From: Acidimicrobiaceae bacterium
GTDB taxonomy: Bacteria; Actinomycetota; Acidimicrobiia; Acidimicrobiales; Poriferisodalaceae
Length of the DNA: 34,090 nt
Direction: 5' to 3'
Assembly (NCBI GenBank): GCA_905182565.1
Contig: CAJJCB010000006.1
Span: forward strand, 1 to 34,090
Part shown: positions 25,567 to 33,527 of the stretch, one piece after another
Position numbering within the stretch: position 1 is the first letter of the stretch
Layout: each line of letters begins with the position of its first letter
Made by a program: the position numbers and the translations under genes
The notes under the pieces: generated by a model
What the model was told of the DNA's origin: nothing
What the model saw: only the letters and a program-made list of their open reading frames with translations
Databases searched by the model: none

Positions 25567-25725
25567 ATGAGTTCTTGTTTGCTTCTCGCACTAGCTGTAT
25601 TTGGAATCGGCATGTGGGCGAGAAGGCGACCCTCCTCAGATACGCAACAGGAGATCACCAATGGAACCCCTATTGAACTAGATGACCCACCCTGGAAGCA
25701 ACGCTTTGAAAAACCCTGGTCTTAA
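25567..25725 (+). CDS. 52-residue single-pass membrane peptide
   Basis: The frame starts with ATG at 25567 and encodes 52 residues. A hydrophobic segment at about residues 3-18 (LLLALAVFGIG) is followed at once by ARRR, the positive-inside signal that would put the tail in the cytoplasm. The tail is hydrophilic and proline/tryptophan-rich, ending PPWKQRFEKPWS. There is no good ribosome-binding site, so a leaderless message is possible. It converges with the DUF805 gene. The family is not recognised. The topology pattern makes chance less likely. Confidence 0.5.
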   Translation: MSSCLLLALAVFGIGMWARRRPSSDTQQEITNGTPIELDDPPWKQRFEKPWS

Positions 25726-25830
25726 ACCCTCCAGCTAGCTATGAAGACATAGACCTATTCGCAGTTAACGGGTTGCATAAACCAAACAGTTGTAAGAGTC
25801 CGACACCTATCAAATTACTTTTAGAATCGA

Positions 25831-26268
25831 TTACTGGTCTGCTCCAGAAAGAATACGGTCAGCTCCCACTGTTACGACTTCGTCGGTGTCTTTTCTCGTC
25901 GTGCTGCCCCAGATGTTCAATTCACTTGAACTGGGTTTAAGGCTCCACCACATCAGTGGGACAATTCCGATTCCAGTGAAACTAAGCCAGAGCCACTTGC
26001 CACTTCGACCAACGTCGTGAAGGCGACGTACGCCTAATGCGATCATTGGAAGTAAAGCAACTAACGAATAAATAGCTTCTAATGGACCTAGGTCATTGCT
26101 CTCGAGGTTCCAAATTGCTGCTGAGATAGCTCCAAGAAGAAAACTCACAATAAGGTTGACTATCGATGCCGACCAATAGGCCGCACGCGTCGACCTTCCT
26201 CGGAAATCTCTGCCACGACTCCACATGTCGACGTAATGTTTCAAAATTGGCTTGTTGCTTGATTCCAT
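25831..26268 (-). CDS. DUF805 membrane protein
   Basis: This 145-residue protein matches DUF805, a family of small inner-membrane proteins of unknown function. The N-terminal FRGRSTRAAYW is the usual start of the conserved region, and GVRRLHDVGRSGKWLW is its most diagnostic motif. Three or four hydrophobic stretches surround them, and the C-terminal tail is hydrophilic. The ATG at 26268 has GAGAGG 6 bases upstream and is preferred over a GTG at 26292. It is a single gene, convergent with the small membrane peptide and divergent from the DUF1330 gene. Confidence 0.85.
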   Translation of the reverse strand: MESSNKPILKHYVDMWSRGRDFRGRSTRAAYWSASIVNLIVSFLLGAISAAIWNLESNDLGPLEAIYSLVALLPMIALGVRRLHDVGRSGKWLWLSFTGIGIVPLMWWSLKPSSSELNIWGSTTRKDTDEVVTVGADRILSGADQ

Positions 26269-26274
26269 CTTAAA

Positions 26275-26280
26275 CCTCTC
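26275..26280 (-). promoter_or_regulatory. Ribosome-binding site fixing the DUF805 start
   Basis: GAGAGG on the minus strand is 6 bases before the ATG at 26268. The upstream GTG at 26292 would place this site within the coding sequence. Confidence 0.65.
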
Positions 26281-26469
26281 AGACTTAGCCACATGGTAGC
26301 TCTACTCAACGCTTATAGCGGCTCCGATGCCGTCGTTAAGTTAATCACGTGATGGTACCTCATTCTGGGACGTCAGGTCTAAAAGCAAAAAAAACCATAA
26401 AAGTATGGCTGTTGTCCGTGTCAGCACTTTCAAAATCCTTCGATACTCGGAAAGAGCAAACATCAAAGA

Positions 26470-26515
26470 AGCGTTGATGAAACGCTGGGTGGGATAATTT
26501 AAGCCCAACCGAGGC
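26470..26515 (+). promoter_or_regulatory. Cluster of small stem-loops upstream of DUF1330
   Basis: AGCGTT-gatga-AACGCT (26470-26486) is followed closely by complementary GGG/CCC blocks around an AT-rich loop and by AGCC-caaccga-GGCT. This gives a compact structured segment about 50-90 bases before the DUF1330 start. It does not match a riboswitch class known to me. Confidence 0.25.
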
Positions 26516-26561
26516 TGGTGACATAAAGTCTCAGTTACCACTTAGATTTGGAGATGTAGCT

Positions 26562-26846
26562 GTGACTGCTTATGTGATTTTTCAGGGGGAGATAACGGAT
26601 TCGGAGGACTATGAGGCTTATAAGCCATTGGCCGGTGCTTCGGTAGAGGCCCATGGTGGCAGGTATTTAGTGCGCGGCGGAAAATTCATTGCTCTTGAGG
26701 GTGAGGCTCCGAGTTCAAGAACAGTAATTCTGGAGTTTGACTCGATGAAAGCGGCGTCGGGTTGGTACGAGAGTTCTGACTACGCAATAGCTAAGCAAAT
26801 CCGCCAAAGGGCAAGTGAAGGTTCGTTGTACATAATCGAAGGTTGA
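26562..26846 (+). CDS. DUF1330 family protein
   Basis: This 94-residue protein is a typical single-domain DUF1330 member (dimeric alpha/beta-barrel fold). It begins with the strand AYVIFQGEITD, contains EDYEAYKPLAGASVEAHGGRYLVRGG, then VILEFDS and WYESSDYAIAKQIRQRASEG, the family signature. No catalytic role is established for the family. The GTG start has GGAG about 7 bases upstream. It is a single plus-strand gene; downstream lies a long hairpin that may end its transcript. Confidence 0.9.
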   Translation: MTAYVIFQGEITDSEDYEAYKPLAGASVEAHGGRYLVRGGKFIALEGEAPSSRTVILEFDSMKAASGWYESSDYAIAKQIRQRASEGSLYIIEG

Positions 26847-27010
26847 ATCTTCAAGTCTTCATAAATTGACAAACTAGGCGCATGAAGGTGAGCCACTATT
26901 TTAGCCAAATTTTTGTTTCTTGCCCATTCCAAACTTATCTGAATATTAGAAAAAGGGCTGCTGGCTAGCCACAACAAGGTCTAAGTGTTTGCCCCTTTCC
27001 GCTTAGGTAG

Positions 27011-27055
27011 TGCATGTCTTTTGGGTCCTCCATCGAAGGACTCAAAAGACATGCA
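27011..27055. terminator. 19-bp hairpin between convergent genes
   Basis: TGCATGTCTTTTGGGTCCT (27011-27029) and AGGACTCAAAAGACATGCA (27037-27055) pair along all 19 positions, with one G-U wobble, around the 7-base loop CCATCGA. It lies between the DUF1330 gene and the minus-strand small-protein gene, so it can end either transcript. No T-tract follows on either strand, and the stem is much longer than a normal terminator. Confidence 0.65.
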
Positions 27056-27075
27056 AAGTCCCGGTGCCACAATCA

Positions 27076-27273
27076 CTATTTGCGTTGCTGCCACTCCATA
27101 GCACGCCGCTTTGCTACAACGTTCGCTCGCTCTATCGCAGCAGCATCTAAATGCGGACTTAGGGCGTCAACAACTTCCATCGCCTCAGCAGATTTTGCAT
27201 CCGAGGAAGCAACAATGGCAAGCGTTAAAGCCCCTGCCAATGCTTCTTCAAAATCAGCAGGTTCAGTGTCCAT
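27076..27273 (-). CDS. Small acidic/alanine-rich hypothetical protein
   Basis: The 65-residue product is alanine-rich, with an acidic N-terminus (MDTEPADFEEALAGAL) and a basic C-terminus (VVAKRRAMEWQQRK). It looks like a two- or three-helix bundle, with no motif I can name. AAGGA precedes the ATG at 27273 by 5 bases, which supports it as a real gene. It follows the PhyH gene on the same strand after 89 bases and may be cotranscribed with it. It ends just before the 19-bp hairpin. Confidence 0.6.
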   Translation of the reverse strand: MDTEPADFEEALAGALTLAIVASSDAKSAEAMEVVDALSPHLDAAAIERANVVAKRRAMEWQQRK

Positions 27274-27362
27274 TATTCCTTCAATTTGCGGCCGTAGTCG
27301 TACCTGTTGTCATCATACCCTCGATCACGAGCCCAGGTTATTGCTTAAAGAGACCTCACCCG

Positions 27363-28265
27363 TCAAGAGACAAACCGAGGAATTCTTTCTGTTTGTTGCG
27401 TATAAGGAAATTCGTCTACGAATCCCGCGAGCAGTCTGAACATCTCGGGGTCAGAACAATCATCGACGAGTTCCTGTGGGAAGAGGTTTTTAATATCGTC
27501 CTGCGGGAGGATCATGTAATGGCGGAAATAGTTAGCGATGGATAGACGCATGCCAGGGCTCACTCGTGGAAAAGCTCCATGCCAAGTCGCTCCATGAAAC
27601 ACGATTAGTGATCCAGCAGGGGTTTCTATAGGTACCGCTAGTTCAACTGCTTCAGGAAAACGCGGGGGTTCCATACGGCGATGTGATCCCGGCACGTAAG
27701 CCATGGCTCCATTCTCTTGGGTGTAATCGGTTAGACACCAGTTGGTGTTCGCTGTGAGAGCATTACGGCCCCATGGTCGAGGTACCGCCATTTGGTCACA
27801 GTGCAATCCAAGGTTCCGTCCGTAACCGAACTCGCCTTGCCATTTGATGAAAGCGTTGTGGCTGCTGAAACGCGTGGCATTGTTTCCGATCATGTGCCGG
27901 ATCAGCGCTAATCCAACTGGGTTAATTGCAAGGTCGCGAAATAAACGATCACGAGCACAAAGTTGCTGGACAAGAAATTGAGTTGGTTCTCCGCTATCTC
28001 CACTGAATCGGGCAATGACGTTTTCATCTGGGTTCATAGTGAGCGGAGTATCTGGTCCTCTATCCAAGTCGAATCCACATCCAACAATTTGTTCGGCTTC
28101 CTCCAGAAGATGATCACGAATGGCTTTTATTGTCTCTGGTTGCACACCAGTTTTCTCGGGCGGCACTACACAAAGGCCGTCAACTTCTAGCTGTAGGACA
28201 AAATTTTCTAGTCCGAGCTCTTGAACCTCTAAGCTCAAACGGGTCTCTAAAGCCGCTCTTTCCAT
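27363..28265 (-). CDS. Phytanoyl-CoA dioxygenase (PhyH)-family oxygenase
   Basis: This 300-residue protein belongs to the PhyH family of Fe(II)/2-oxoglutarate-dependent dioxygenases. The metal-binding HxD is His155-Cys-Asp157 in LHCDQ. The distal histidine is His224 or His229 in FHGATWHGAF, and the following Arg in GMRLSI is placed to bind 2-oxoglutarate. The double-stranded beta-helix strands between (GAMAYVPGSHR, SLIVFHG) are normal. It hydroxylates an unknown small molecule in the cytoplasm. It lies 199 bases downstream of the copy-B CobW gene on the same strand, so it may be a separate unit or the end of the same catabolic block. Confidence 0.9.
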   Translation of the reverse strand: MERAALETRLSLEVQELGLENFVLQLEVDGLCVVPPEKTGVQPETIKAIRDHLLEEAEQIVGCGFDLDRGPDTPLTMNPDENVIARFSGDSGEPTQFLVQQLCARDRLFRDLAINPVGLALIRHMIGNNATRFSSHNAFIKWQGEFGYGRNLGLHCDQMAVPRPWGRNALTANTNWCLTDYTQENGAMAYVPGSHRRMEPPRFPEAVELAVPIETPAGSLIVFHGATWHGAFPRVSPGMRLSIANYFRHYMILPQDDIKNLFPQELVDDCSDPEMFRLLAGFVDEFPYTQQTERIPRFVS

Positions 28266-28464
28266 AGTTTGAAACTAGCTCTTCTGTCCCGAAGGTGCGC
28301 TCTTGCCTTTGCGAAATCATCGATCTATCGCAAATGCTCAGATGGTTAAAGCTGCACTCAAAGTAAGCAATTCGTTGTTCCAGCAACGCAAAACTCTTCA
28401 CTCTCAGGATCCACATGGCGGCGTTCGCTAATCTTGATGAACGTCTCTCAACCGTCTGGCTCTT

Positions 28465-29361
28465 TCATCTGAGAAAATTATCCCACGCTATTGGTATCGA
28501 TCCTTTCGGCCCTATCACTACCAACCGGTTCCCCTCAGGGGATTTTTCTCGGTCTGCTAAAGCGCGCAGGTCCCAACTTCGCCCAACTAATTGAAACACC
28601 ATCGGGATGCGAGGGGCTTCAGCAAGCCGAATGATGCCTTTCACCCGCTGAATGTCTGAGGGCAAGTTCTTTATTAAGGCTTCAAGGTTCTCTCTCAGTA
28701 TCGGTTGAGTTGATTCGTGAGTTCGCGACTCGAACGTTCCCACGTGGCCAGCAGAGCTAACTGTTCTGAGTATTTCTCGGCCAAACAAAAGATCAAGATC
28801 TGCTTTCGCCTCGCTCGTATAAATCAAAAGCGCTTTTGGGTTTAACTCGGATAATTCGGCATTCACACTCGTCAACGTGTCACACAGATCGATTTTGTTG
28901 AGCACAATTACGTCTGCGGCTCGTATCTGACCCGCAACTGTTTGCCCAACTAGCGGGTCAGCTATCTGTTCGATCAGCCTCACCGCATCAGCTACTACGA
29001 TGACAGCATCAAGAGCGAAACCGGGACCGTGTCCATGTGCGGCTATAGTTCCTGGGTCAGCTACCCCACTTGCTTCGATCACCAAACGGGTGGGTCTCGG
29101 CCGAAAAGATACTACCGATTCCAATGCAGTAGCGAAACCGTCAACGAGAGAACAGCAGATACATCCATTGGTTAAGCTGATCGTGTTTTCATCGCTCGAA
29201 TCGATCAAACTTTCATCGATATTAATTTCTCCGAAGTCGTTCACCATTACAGCGACGCGTTCCGAAGCTTCACGTAAAATATGATTGACAAGTGTGGTTT
29301 TGCCGGCTCCGAGATACCCGCCGATGACCGACACTTCTATCAAGTCTCCAGAGAGCTTCAT
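28465..29361 (-). CDS. COG0523/CobW-type G3E GTPase (copy B), putative metallochaperone
   Basis: This 298-residue protein is a second COG0523 GTPase. It has Walker A GGYLGAGKTT (residues 14-23), VNDFGE, the metal-binding CICC (residues 67-70), VIEASGVADP, a canonical NKID G4 motif, and a CobW C-terminal domain (VKGIIRL onwards). Compared with copy A it lacks the N-terminal extension and has the standard G4. The start is 6 bases after the stop of the amidohydrolase gene, on the same strand, so the two are certainly cotranscribed. The likely role is metal delivery to that amidohydrolase; the metal, probably zinc, is inferred from the family. Confidence 0.9.
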   Translation of the reverse strand: MKLSGDLIEVSVIGGYLGAGKTTLVNHILREASERVAVMVNDFGEINIDESLIDSSDENTISLTNGCICCSLVDGFATALESVVSFRPRPTRLVIEASGVADPGTIAAHGHGPGFALDAVIVVADAVRLIEQIADPLVGQTVAGQIRAADVIVLNKIDLCDTLTSVNAELSELNPKALLIYTSEAKADLDLLFGREILRTVSSAGHVGTFESRTHESTQPILRENLEALIKNLPSDIQRVKGIIRLAEAPRIPMVFQLVGRSWDLRALADREKSPEGNRLVVIGPKGSIPIAWDNFLR

Positions 29362-29367
29362 TTTGCC

Positions 29368-31026
29368 TTACTTCGAACTCGCAACGTGCGGGGTTCCTCC
29401 TACTACAGTGCCCCAGACGGCAATGTTTTTCAGTTCTGCTGGGCTGACTTCAAAAGGGTCTTCCTCCAGTACGGCAAAGTCAGCGAGTTTGCCTGCTTCT
29501 AGAGACCCAATATCATGGTCTAACTTAAGTTGATGTGCTGCGCCGAGAGTGCAGGCTTCAAGTGCTTTAGCAACACTTATTCGCTCCTCAGGGCCAAGTA
29601 CTCTGCCAGAAGCTGTAAGGCGGTTCACAGCGGACCATGCCGTGTGCAATTGGCTCATCGGAGTAATGGGAGCGTCGCTGTGGACAGAAAAAACTACCCC
29701 TTCTCGCTCAGCAGTCGCGCATGCGTCCATTCGCGCCGCACGTTCTTCGCCAATGGTGACGGCGGCGTGCTGGTCGCCCCAGTGAAAAATGTGGTTGCTG
29801 AAAATATTTGCGTTTATTCCCAGTGCGGCCATCTTTTTGTATTGGGCTGCCGTAGTCATCTGAGAGTGTTGGACTGTATGGCGGTGGTCCCACCGAGGGT
29901 GTCGCTGTAGAGCTAGCTCTACAGCATCAATGAAAACTTGTGTTGCCTCATCTCCGTTGCAGTGACAATGAACCGTAAGGCCAGCTTCGTGGTAACCACT
30001 CACGATGTCGGCGAGTTGTTCCGGGGGAATCAGCCACAATCCATTTCCCGGGTGACCCGGTGGCGGATTTACATAATGAGGCCATGAAATACGAGCAGTA
30101 AATCCTTGAATGGAACCGTCAAGGACCAGTTTCACTATTCCGAACCTGAGCTTGGGGGTTTCTTCTTCGTCGCGCAGCCTCACGGCAAGAGACACTATTG
30201 AGTTTGAGTCGAAGTGTCCGACGGCTACCACTACTCGTGCAGGATAATTGGCGTCATCAGTAGCTTCACGCCAAGCTTCAAGCTGGCCTTCCATTGTCAA
30301 GCGGGTGGTTCCAAGATCGGCAATAGTCGTGACGCCGCAATTGCGTGCTTCGCGCGCATAGTTCCATTTAGCGTTGGAGGACATCATGGCAACTCCAATC
30401 GCTGAGAAACCATCCTGAGCCAGTGACATTGCCGCAGGTTCCTGAAGTTCGCCGTTTGGTTCTCCGTCAAAGTCTTTAGCTACGCCCGGCGTTGGGGTAT
30501 AGCGATCTATACCGGACCGGCGCATCATCGCTGAGTTCACTGTCGCTAGATGCCCGCTCGCATGGAACACGAAAATTGGGCGGGTGACAGAAATTTGATC
30601 TAAGTGTTTCGCAACAAGGCGTTCACCTTCGAGGAATATAGGGTCAAGGCCCCATGCGACTAATGTCTGATCAGGATCCTTAAGTTCCCGTTCACACTCC
30701 GCTAGCCGATCTACTACTGCTGCGATAGTTTGACATCCCAACCAGGTGTGTCCTAGCGGATCAGGGCGGTCATAAAACCCGACGTATGGGAACTCCCAAA
30801 CAGCGCCCGCCATGACATGGCTATGGGCTTCAACAAAACCTGGCATCAAGATATGATCCTTGAACTGTTCATCAAGTTCGTAATCGCCCCATTGAGCGAG
30901 GTCTCCGACTGTCCCGACGCCAAGAATTCGGTCACCTTGCACAGCAATTGCCTGGGCGACGGGCACCGCAGGGTTCATAGTGATGATTTTCTTTCCAGTG
31001 AAAATCGTGACTTTTGCGTCGCTCAC
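29368..31026 (-). CDS. YtcJ-like metal-dependent amidohydrolase (copy B)
   Basis: This 552-residue protein is a paralogue of copy A. The HxH motif lies in FVEAHSH, with HCHCNGD, TVQH and VHSD in the same order as in copy A, and the C-terminal signature is LEAGKLADFAVLEEDPFEV. The C-terminal third is the most similar part, for example TAW.AVNRL and ERISV.(K/R)AL. The GTG start at 31026 has AGGAG about 9 bases upstream. It is followed, after 6 bases, by the copy-B CobW gene. A VOC-fold and a carboxymuconolactone-decarboxylase-like gene lie upstream on the same strand. The substrate is unknown. A formamidase- or imidazolonepropionase-like reaction would fit the family. Confidence 0.9.
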   Translation of the reverse strand: MSDAKVTIFTGKKIITMNPAVPVAQAIAVQGDRILGVGTVGDLAQWGDYELDEQFKDHILMPGFVEAHSHVMAGAVWEFPYVGFYDRPDPLGHTWLGCQTIAAVVDRLAECERELKDPDQTLVAWGLDPIFLEGERLVAKHLDQISVTRPIFVFHASGHLATVNSAMMRRSGIDRYTPTPGVAKDFDGEPNGELQEPAAMSLAQDGFSAIGVAMMSSNAKWNYAREARNCGVTTIADLGTTRLTMEGQLEAWREATDDANYPARVVVAVGHFDSNSIVSLAVRLRDEEETPKLRFGIVKLVLDGSIQGFTARISWPHYVNPPPGHPGNGLWLIPPEQLADIVSGYHEAGLTVHCHCNGDEATQVFIDAVELALQRHPRWDHRHTVQHSQMTTAAQYKKMAALGINANIFSNHIFHWGDQHAAVTIGEERAARMDACATAEREGVVFSVHSDAPITPMSQLHTAWSAVNRLTASGRVLGPEERISVAKALEACTLGAAHQLKLDHDIGSLEAGKLADFAVLEEDPFEVSPAELKNIAVWGTVVGGTPHVASSK

Positions 31027-31223
31027 AAGCGAGCTCCTAGACCATCGTTGCTACCAATTACGAAGTGTAATAGGAATGTTTAAGTTCACTTAAATGCAGG
31101 CAACCACAAAAATCAAAAAGAGTGCTATCAAAAGCATCAGATTTCGACAAGATGACGTAACCCAGTTCTATGCACTTAGGCCTTCTTGATGCAACCGAAC
31201 CAAAATATCTCAGATAGTCCCGA

Positions 31224-31784
31224 TCAATTTCTCGGTGCTGCGGGCCATCCTGGGACACCTTCGTCTCGTTGCACCCCACATGAGTTTAAAAGTCCGCTGA
31301 CTAGCCGATACTGCAGGGCCGAGGCCATGAACTCTAAAATATCTGAAACCGAGAAGTGGCTATTGAGTTGTTCCCATGTGGCATCGCTTACACAGTCATC
31401 ACCGTATAGGTCATCAACCATCTCCAGTAACGCAACTTCGTCTTGCTCCCAAAGAAAGTGGCTAGCAGGTCTCGTCAACCAATAAATCTCACTTTCGGTA
31501 AGCCCAACATCGAGCCCAAAGAGGGTGTGTTGTCCAAATTCATAAACTGATTGGCAATTCCATCCCATACGCAGGATCACTATTTCTCGAAGGCGAGGAT
31601 CCACCGATCCCTTGAAAAGTAATTGCCGAGAGAATCGTCCCACGCCAGTGGAAACCAGTTCGTTATGAGCGAGAGTTGCGGTGACGTTTATCGCGTTCGC
31701 CACCGAATCCTTCATTGCTTCTTTAGCTTCTTCCAGAGCGATAGGTAAAGGTTCGACGCGAGGTGTGCTAGGGCGAGAGGACAT
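31224..31784 (-). CDS. Carboxymuconolactone decarboxylase (AhpD-like fold) family protein
   Basis: With the ATG at 31784 the protein has 186 residues and matches the CMD/AhpD-like family. RLREIVILRMGWNCQSVYEFGQH is the conserved helix pair. Here the usual CxxC of peroxidase-type members is not present (only one Cys in WNCQS), so a redox role through a dithiol is unlikely. Related proteins are decarboxylases or gamma-lactone enzymes of aromatic degradation, and others are of unknown role. An upstream start at 31832 would add 16 residues with no family match. It lies between the VOC and amidohydrolase genes on the same strand, about 200 bases from each, so it probably belongs to the same block. 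Confidence 0.8.
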   Translation of the reverse strand: MSSRPSTPRVEPLPIALEEAKEAMKDSVANAINVTATLAHNELVSTGVGRFSRQLLFKGSVDPRLREIVILRMGWNCQSVYEFGQHTLFGLDVGLTESEIYWLTRPASHFLWEQDEVALLEMVDDLYGDDCVSDATWEQLNSHFSVSDILEFMASALQYRLVSGLLNSCGVQRDEGVPGWPAAPRN

Positions 31785-32017
31785 AGACCAATTATTAGCG
31801 CACCTTTTACAGTTCTCTTGCAAGATCAACACATTCGCTCTTTAAAACTTCGGCTAATAGCTTCTAAGGTGATCTGTTCAGCCGGGGTGTGTCGAGACTT
31901 CCGTACGACTAAATGCTATTTAACGTCATAAGCTCGTATCTGGTTACGAGACAGGAAATCAAGCAAACTAGCGAATTGTTTCGTGATCTCAGCTGTATCT
32001 GGGCTATGGGGCGCTCT

Positions 32018-32551
32018 TTATCTAAGCCGGTTGTTGGGCGAGTGGTCACCTGCCACCCAACGCTCTAACTCGCTATGCGCATTCGCTTTTTGCCATGCGT
32101 CAATTTTTTTGAACTGTTCACTGTCGACAGTGAATTCGACAGACAAGCCATCGGGGTCAACTACGTACAACGAGGTGCAGTAACCGTGATCAATCGTTCG
32201 AAAATCTATGCCGTGTTTGTCAAGTCGTTCAGCGACTGCAGCTTGATTCAATGCATCAGAATTTAGAGCGACATGGTTGAGTGACTCCGCCGAGTCCAAA
32301 AACATTTCATCGTGATCATTAGGGTCAGTGAACTGAAAAAAAGCAAGTGCAGACCCATCTTTAAGCTCAAAAAAGGTGTGGCAGTAAGTACGGCTTTTCC
32401 CGCGAACAGTTTCTATTTCACACCATGTAGCGACTAGGGGGAATCCCAAAATATCTTCATAAAAATGTCTAGTTGTTTCTAGGTTTTTTGAAACGTAGGC
32501 ATGGTGGTGTAACCGATTCGCCGGGACGTTTCGTACAGTTTCGCTGCTCAT
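32018..32551 (-). CDS. VOC-superfamily (glyoxalase/extradiol dioxygenase-like) enzyme
   Basis: This 177-residue protein has the paired beta-alpha-beta-beta-beta modules of the vicinal-oxygen-chelate superfamily. Likely metal ligands are His17 in HHHAYV, the His in LNHVAL, and the Glu in LSVEFTVD, so the H/H/E set is complete. SKNLETTRHFYEDILGFPLV is the typical first module. The protein should be a metal-dependent enzyme such as an extradiol dioxygenase, glyoxalase or epimerase. The start has GGGGAGG in place. It is the first gene of the minus-strand block and is divergent from the NodB gene, 91 bases away. Confidence 0.85.
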   Translation of the reverse strand: MSSETVRNVPANRLHHHAYVSKNLETTRHFYEDILGFPLVATWCEIETVRGKSRTYCHTFFELKDGSALAFFQFTDPNDHDEMFLDSAESLNHVALNSDALNQAAVAERLDKHGIDFRTIDHGYCTSLYVVDPDGLSVEFTVDSEQFKKIDAWQKANAHSELERWVAGDHSPNNRLR

Positions 32552-32642
32552 TATCCTCCCCTATTGTCTTTCCCTTATTGTCGCAGGCTAAAGCAGAGCC
32601 GCAAGATGCGCTCTACTGTGTGAGATTAGGAGGCAATCAAAT

Positions 32643-33311
32643 ATGAATAAGCTGACTTTAACATTTGATAATGGTCCTTCGATTGAGGCAACTCCTTCTG
32701 TTCTGGACGTCCTTGACCAACGAGGTCTCCATGCTTGGTTTTGTGTAATTGGAAAATCTTTGGCTACGCCTGAAGCGCATCAACTAGTCACTGAGATGAT
32801 CTCTAGAGGCCACCGAATAGTGAATCACTCTTTAACCCACCGCACACCTCTCGGAGATGACCCATCAGACCAACATGCTCAGCGAGAAATAGTGGAAATG
32901 CATTCTCTCATGGATGACACGCTCGGCGACTGGGGAGATCGCTGGTTCCGACCATTCGGTCGGGGCGGCGAACTCGGACCGCATCTATTTAGCGACGCTT
33001 CACTGGCAACCCTCACAGAACTAAGCTACTCAGTGCTTCTCTGGAACAGTGTCCCTCGCGATTGGGAAGATCCACTTGGCTGGGTTGAAACCGCCTTAGC
33101 TGACGTTATTACTCAAGATCACACGGTATTGGTTCTACATGATCTTCCGACTGGCGCTATGAATAGGTTGCCTGAGTTTCTCGATAAGGTTGATCAACTC
33201 GGCGTCGAAATAACTAACGATGTTCCCGATGAATGCGTTTTGATGCGTTCCGGCGAAGAAACTTTAGCGCTGAGAACAGCCCTAATAGAGCTACCGACAT
33301 CTTCAAATTAA
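32643..33311 (+). CDS. NodB-type polysaccharide deacetylase family protein
   Basis: This 222-residue protein has the NodB/CE4 fold. The first motif reads TFDNGP (Asp9-Asn10) instead of the usual TFDDGP. The second motif HSLTH is at residues 62-66, RPFGR begins at Arg103, and the last motif LHDLP has His166-Asp167. It lacks a signal peptide, which favours a cytoplasmic small-molecule or sugar deacetylase rather than a cell-wall enzyme. The Asn10 replaces an Asp that binds the metal in canonical members, although TFDN variants are, as far as I know, not rare. The start has AGGAGG about 9 bases upstream. It is a single gene, divergent from the VOC gene. Confidence 0.82.
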   Translation: MNKLTLTFDNGPSIEATPSVLDVLDQRGLHAWFCVIGKSLATPEAHQLVTEMISRGHRIVNHSLTHRTPLGDDPSDQHAQREIVEMHSLMDDTLGDWGDRWFRPFGRGGELGPHLFSDASLATLTELSYSVLLWNSVPRDWEDPLGWVETALADVITQDHTVLVLHDLPTGAMNRLPEFLDKVDQLGVEITNDVPDECVLMRSGEETLALRTALIELPTSSN

Positions 33312-33466
33312 GAAATGAAGTAATACGTTTAATGTTGCAACTATCGCACATTTAGGTCGCTCATCTCACCCAATTAGAACAGTAGCTTGACTACGACTCA
33401 TTACTACCCACCAACCATTTTGTACTTACTGATCGTTCATTAACTTAATATTTCGTCTAGGGTGAC

Positions 33467-33506
33467 AATTGGGTAAATGGAATTATCCAATTTTTGTTAA
33501 CAAAAA
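33467..33506 (+). promoter_or_regulatory. Overlapping hairpin and palindrome in the leader of the ABC binding-protein gene
   Basis: AATTGGGTAA (33467-33476) and TTATCCAATT (33483-33492) make a 10-bp stem with one G-U pair and a 6-base loop. The T-run that follows it merges into the perfect 16-base palindrome TTTTTGTTAACAAAAA (33491-33506), 21 bases before the GTG start. The set could be an attenuator, an operator, or the terminator of the NodB gene. Confidence 0.55.
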
Positions 33507-33527
33507 ATCACAGATCTAGGGGGAAAA

